Notes under the pieces: model-generated
Database searches by the model: none
What the model saw: the letters and a program-made list of their open reading frames with translations, nothing else
What the model was told of the DNA's origin: nothing
Shown: positions 42,654-42,668 of the stretch, one piece after another
How the letters are laid out: every line of letters begins with the position of its first letter
Position numbering within the stretch: position 1 is the stretch's first letter
Position numbers and translations under genes: made by a program
Assembly (NCBI GenBank): GCA_023404705.1
Contig: JAEYAU010000211.1
Span: 1-42,668 of the forward strand
Direction of reading: 5' to 3'
Source: Pseudomonadota bacterium
Lineage (GTDB): Bacteria; Pseudomonadota; Alphaproteobacteria; Rhizobiales; Xanthobacteraceae
Length of the DNA: 42,668 bases

Positions 42654-42668
42654 TTGGGGAGGGGGCCC

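Noticed and set aside
1..42668. CRISPR array or cas genes
   Set aside because: No regularly spaced direct repeats and no Cas-like proteins were seen.

Overview
The window looks like one contig from a high-GC alphaproteobacterium of the order Hyphomicrobiales (Rhizobiales), probably near Bradyrhizobium, Rhodopseudomonas, Pseudolabrys or Xanthobacteraceae. This rests on the gene set (ActS/ActR redox pair, MmcB nuclease, GlnD, PyrE, an intracellular PHB depolymerase, PBP1A), the strongly GC-biased third codon positions, and several short palindromic intergenic repeats of the rhizobial type. I ran no database search, so names come from recognised motifs.

Positions 1-14247 are an accessory island that abuts the 3' end of a tRNA-Arg(CCG) gene. 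The island has visibly lower GC and more A/T-ending codons than the rest. It holds a truncated RepA-like ATPase of a mobile element, then a tightly packed four-gene operon: a DUF499-type P-loop ATPase, an unassigned 147-aa protein, a DUF1156-type adenine DNA methyltransferase, and a PLD-nuclease/SNF2-helicase fusion. A DUF262/HNH protein of the GmrSD kind follows. Small genes lie between and after these, one of them an exported Cys-rich protein on the opposite strand. The combination of methylase, ATPase, helicase and nuclease is most simply read as an anti-phage (restriction-like) defence locus. It is not classic DISARM or BREX. Tandem 11-bp repeats near the tRNA look like integrase arm sites, but no integrase gene is present here.

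Positions 14248-42668 are chromosomal. In order: tRNA-Arg, a DUF5996 protein, an orphan antidote (antitoxin-like) gene with a palindromic operator, an SDR oxidoreductase, a hairpin-dense stretch that may encode an RNA, glutaryl-CoA dehydrogenase, a PRC-barrel protein, pyrE, an alpha/beta hydrolase, a von Willebrand A protein, mtnA, mmcB, an MFS transporter, actR-actS, a tandem DUF3829-like exported protein, a small membrane protein, an ABC-2 exporter pair, phaZ, a YgjP-type metallopeptidase, a Bcr/CflA drug exporter, PBP1A, a small secreted protein with a strong terminator, a small ferredoxin-fold protein, glnD, and an SsuA/TauA-like binding protein at the right edge.

The most interesting signals are the defence operon with its small unassigned member, the row of hairpins at 16864-17213 (two share the same seven-base loop), the secreted Cys-rich protein inside the island, and a palindrome that may be a PhaR operator and that questions the phaZ start.
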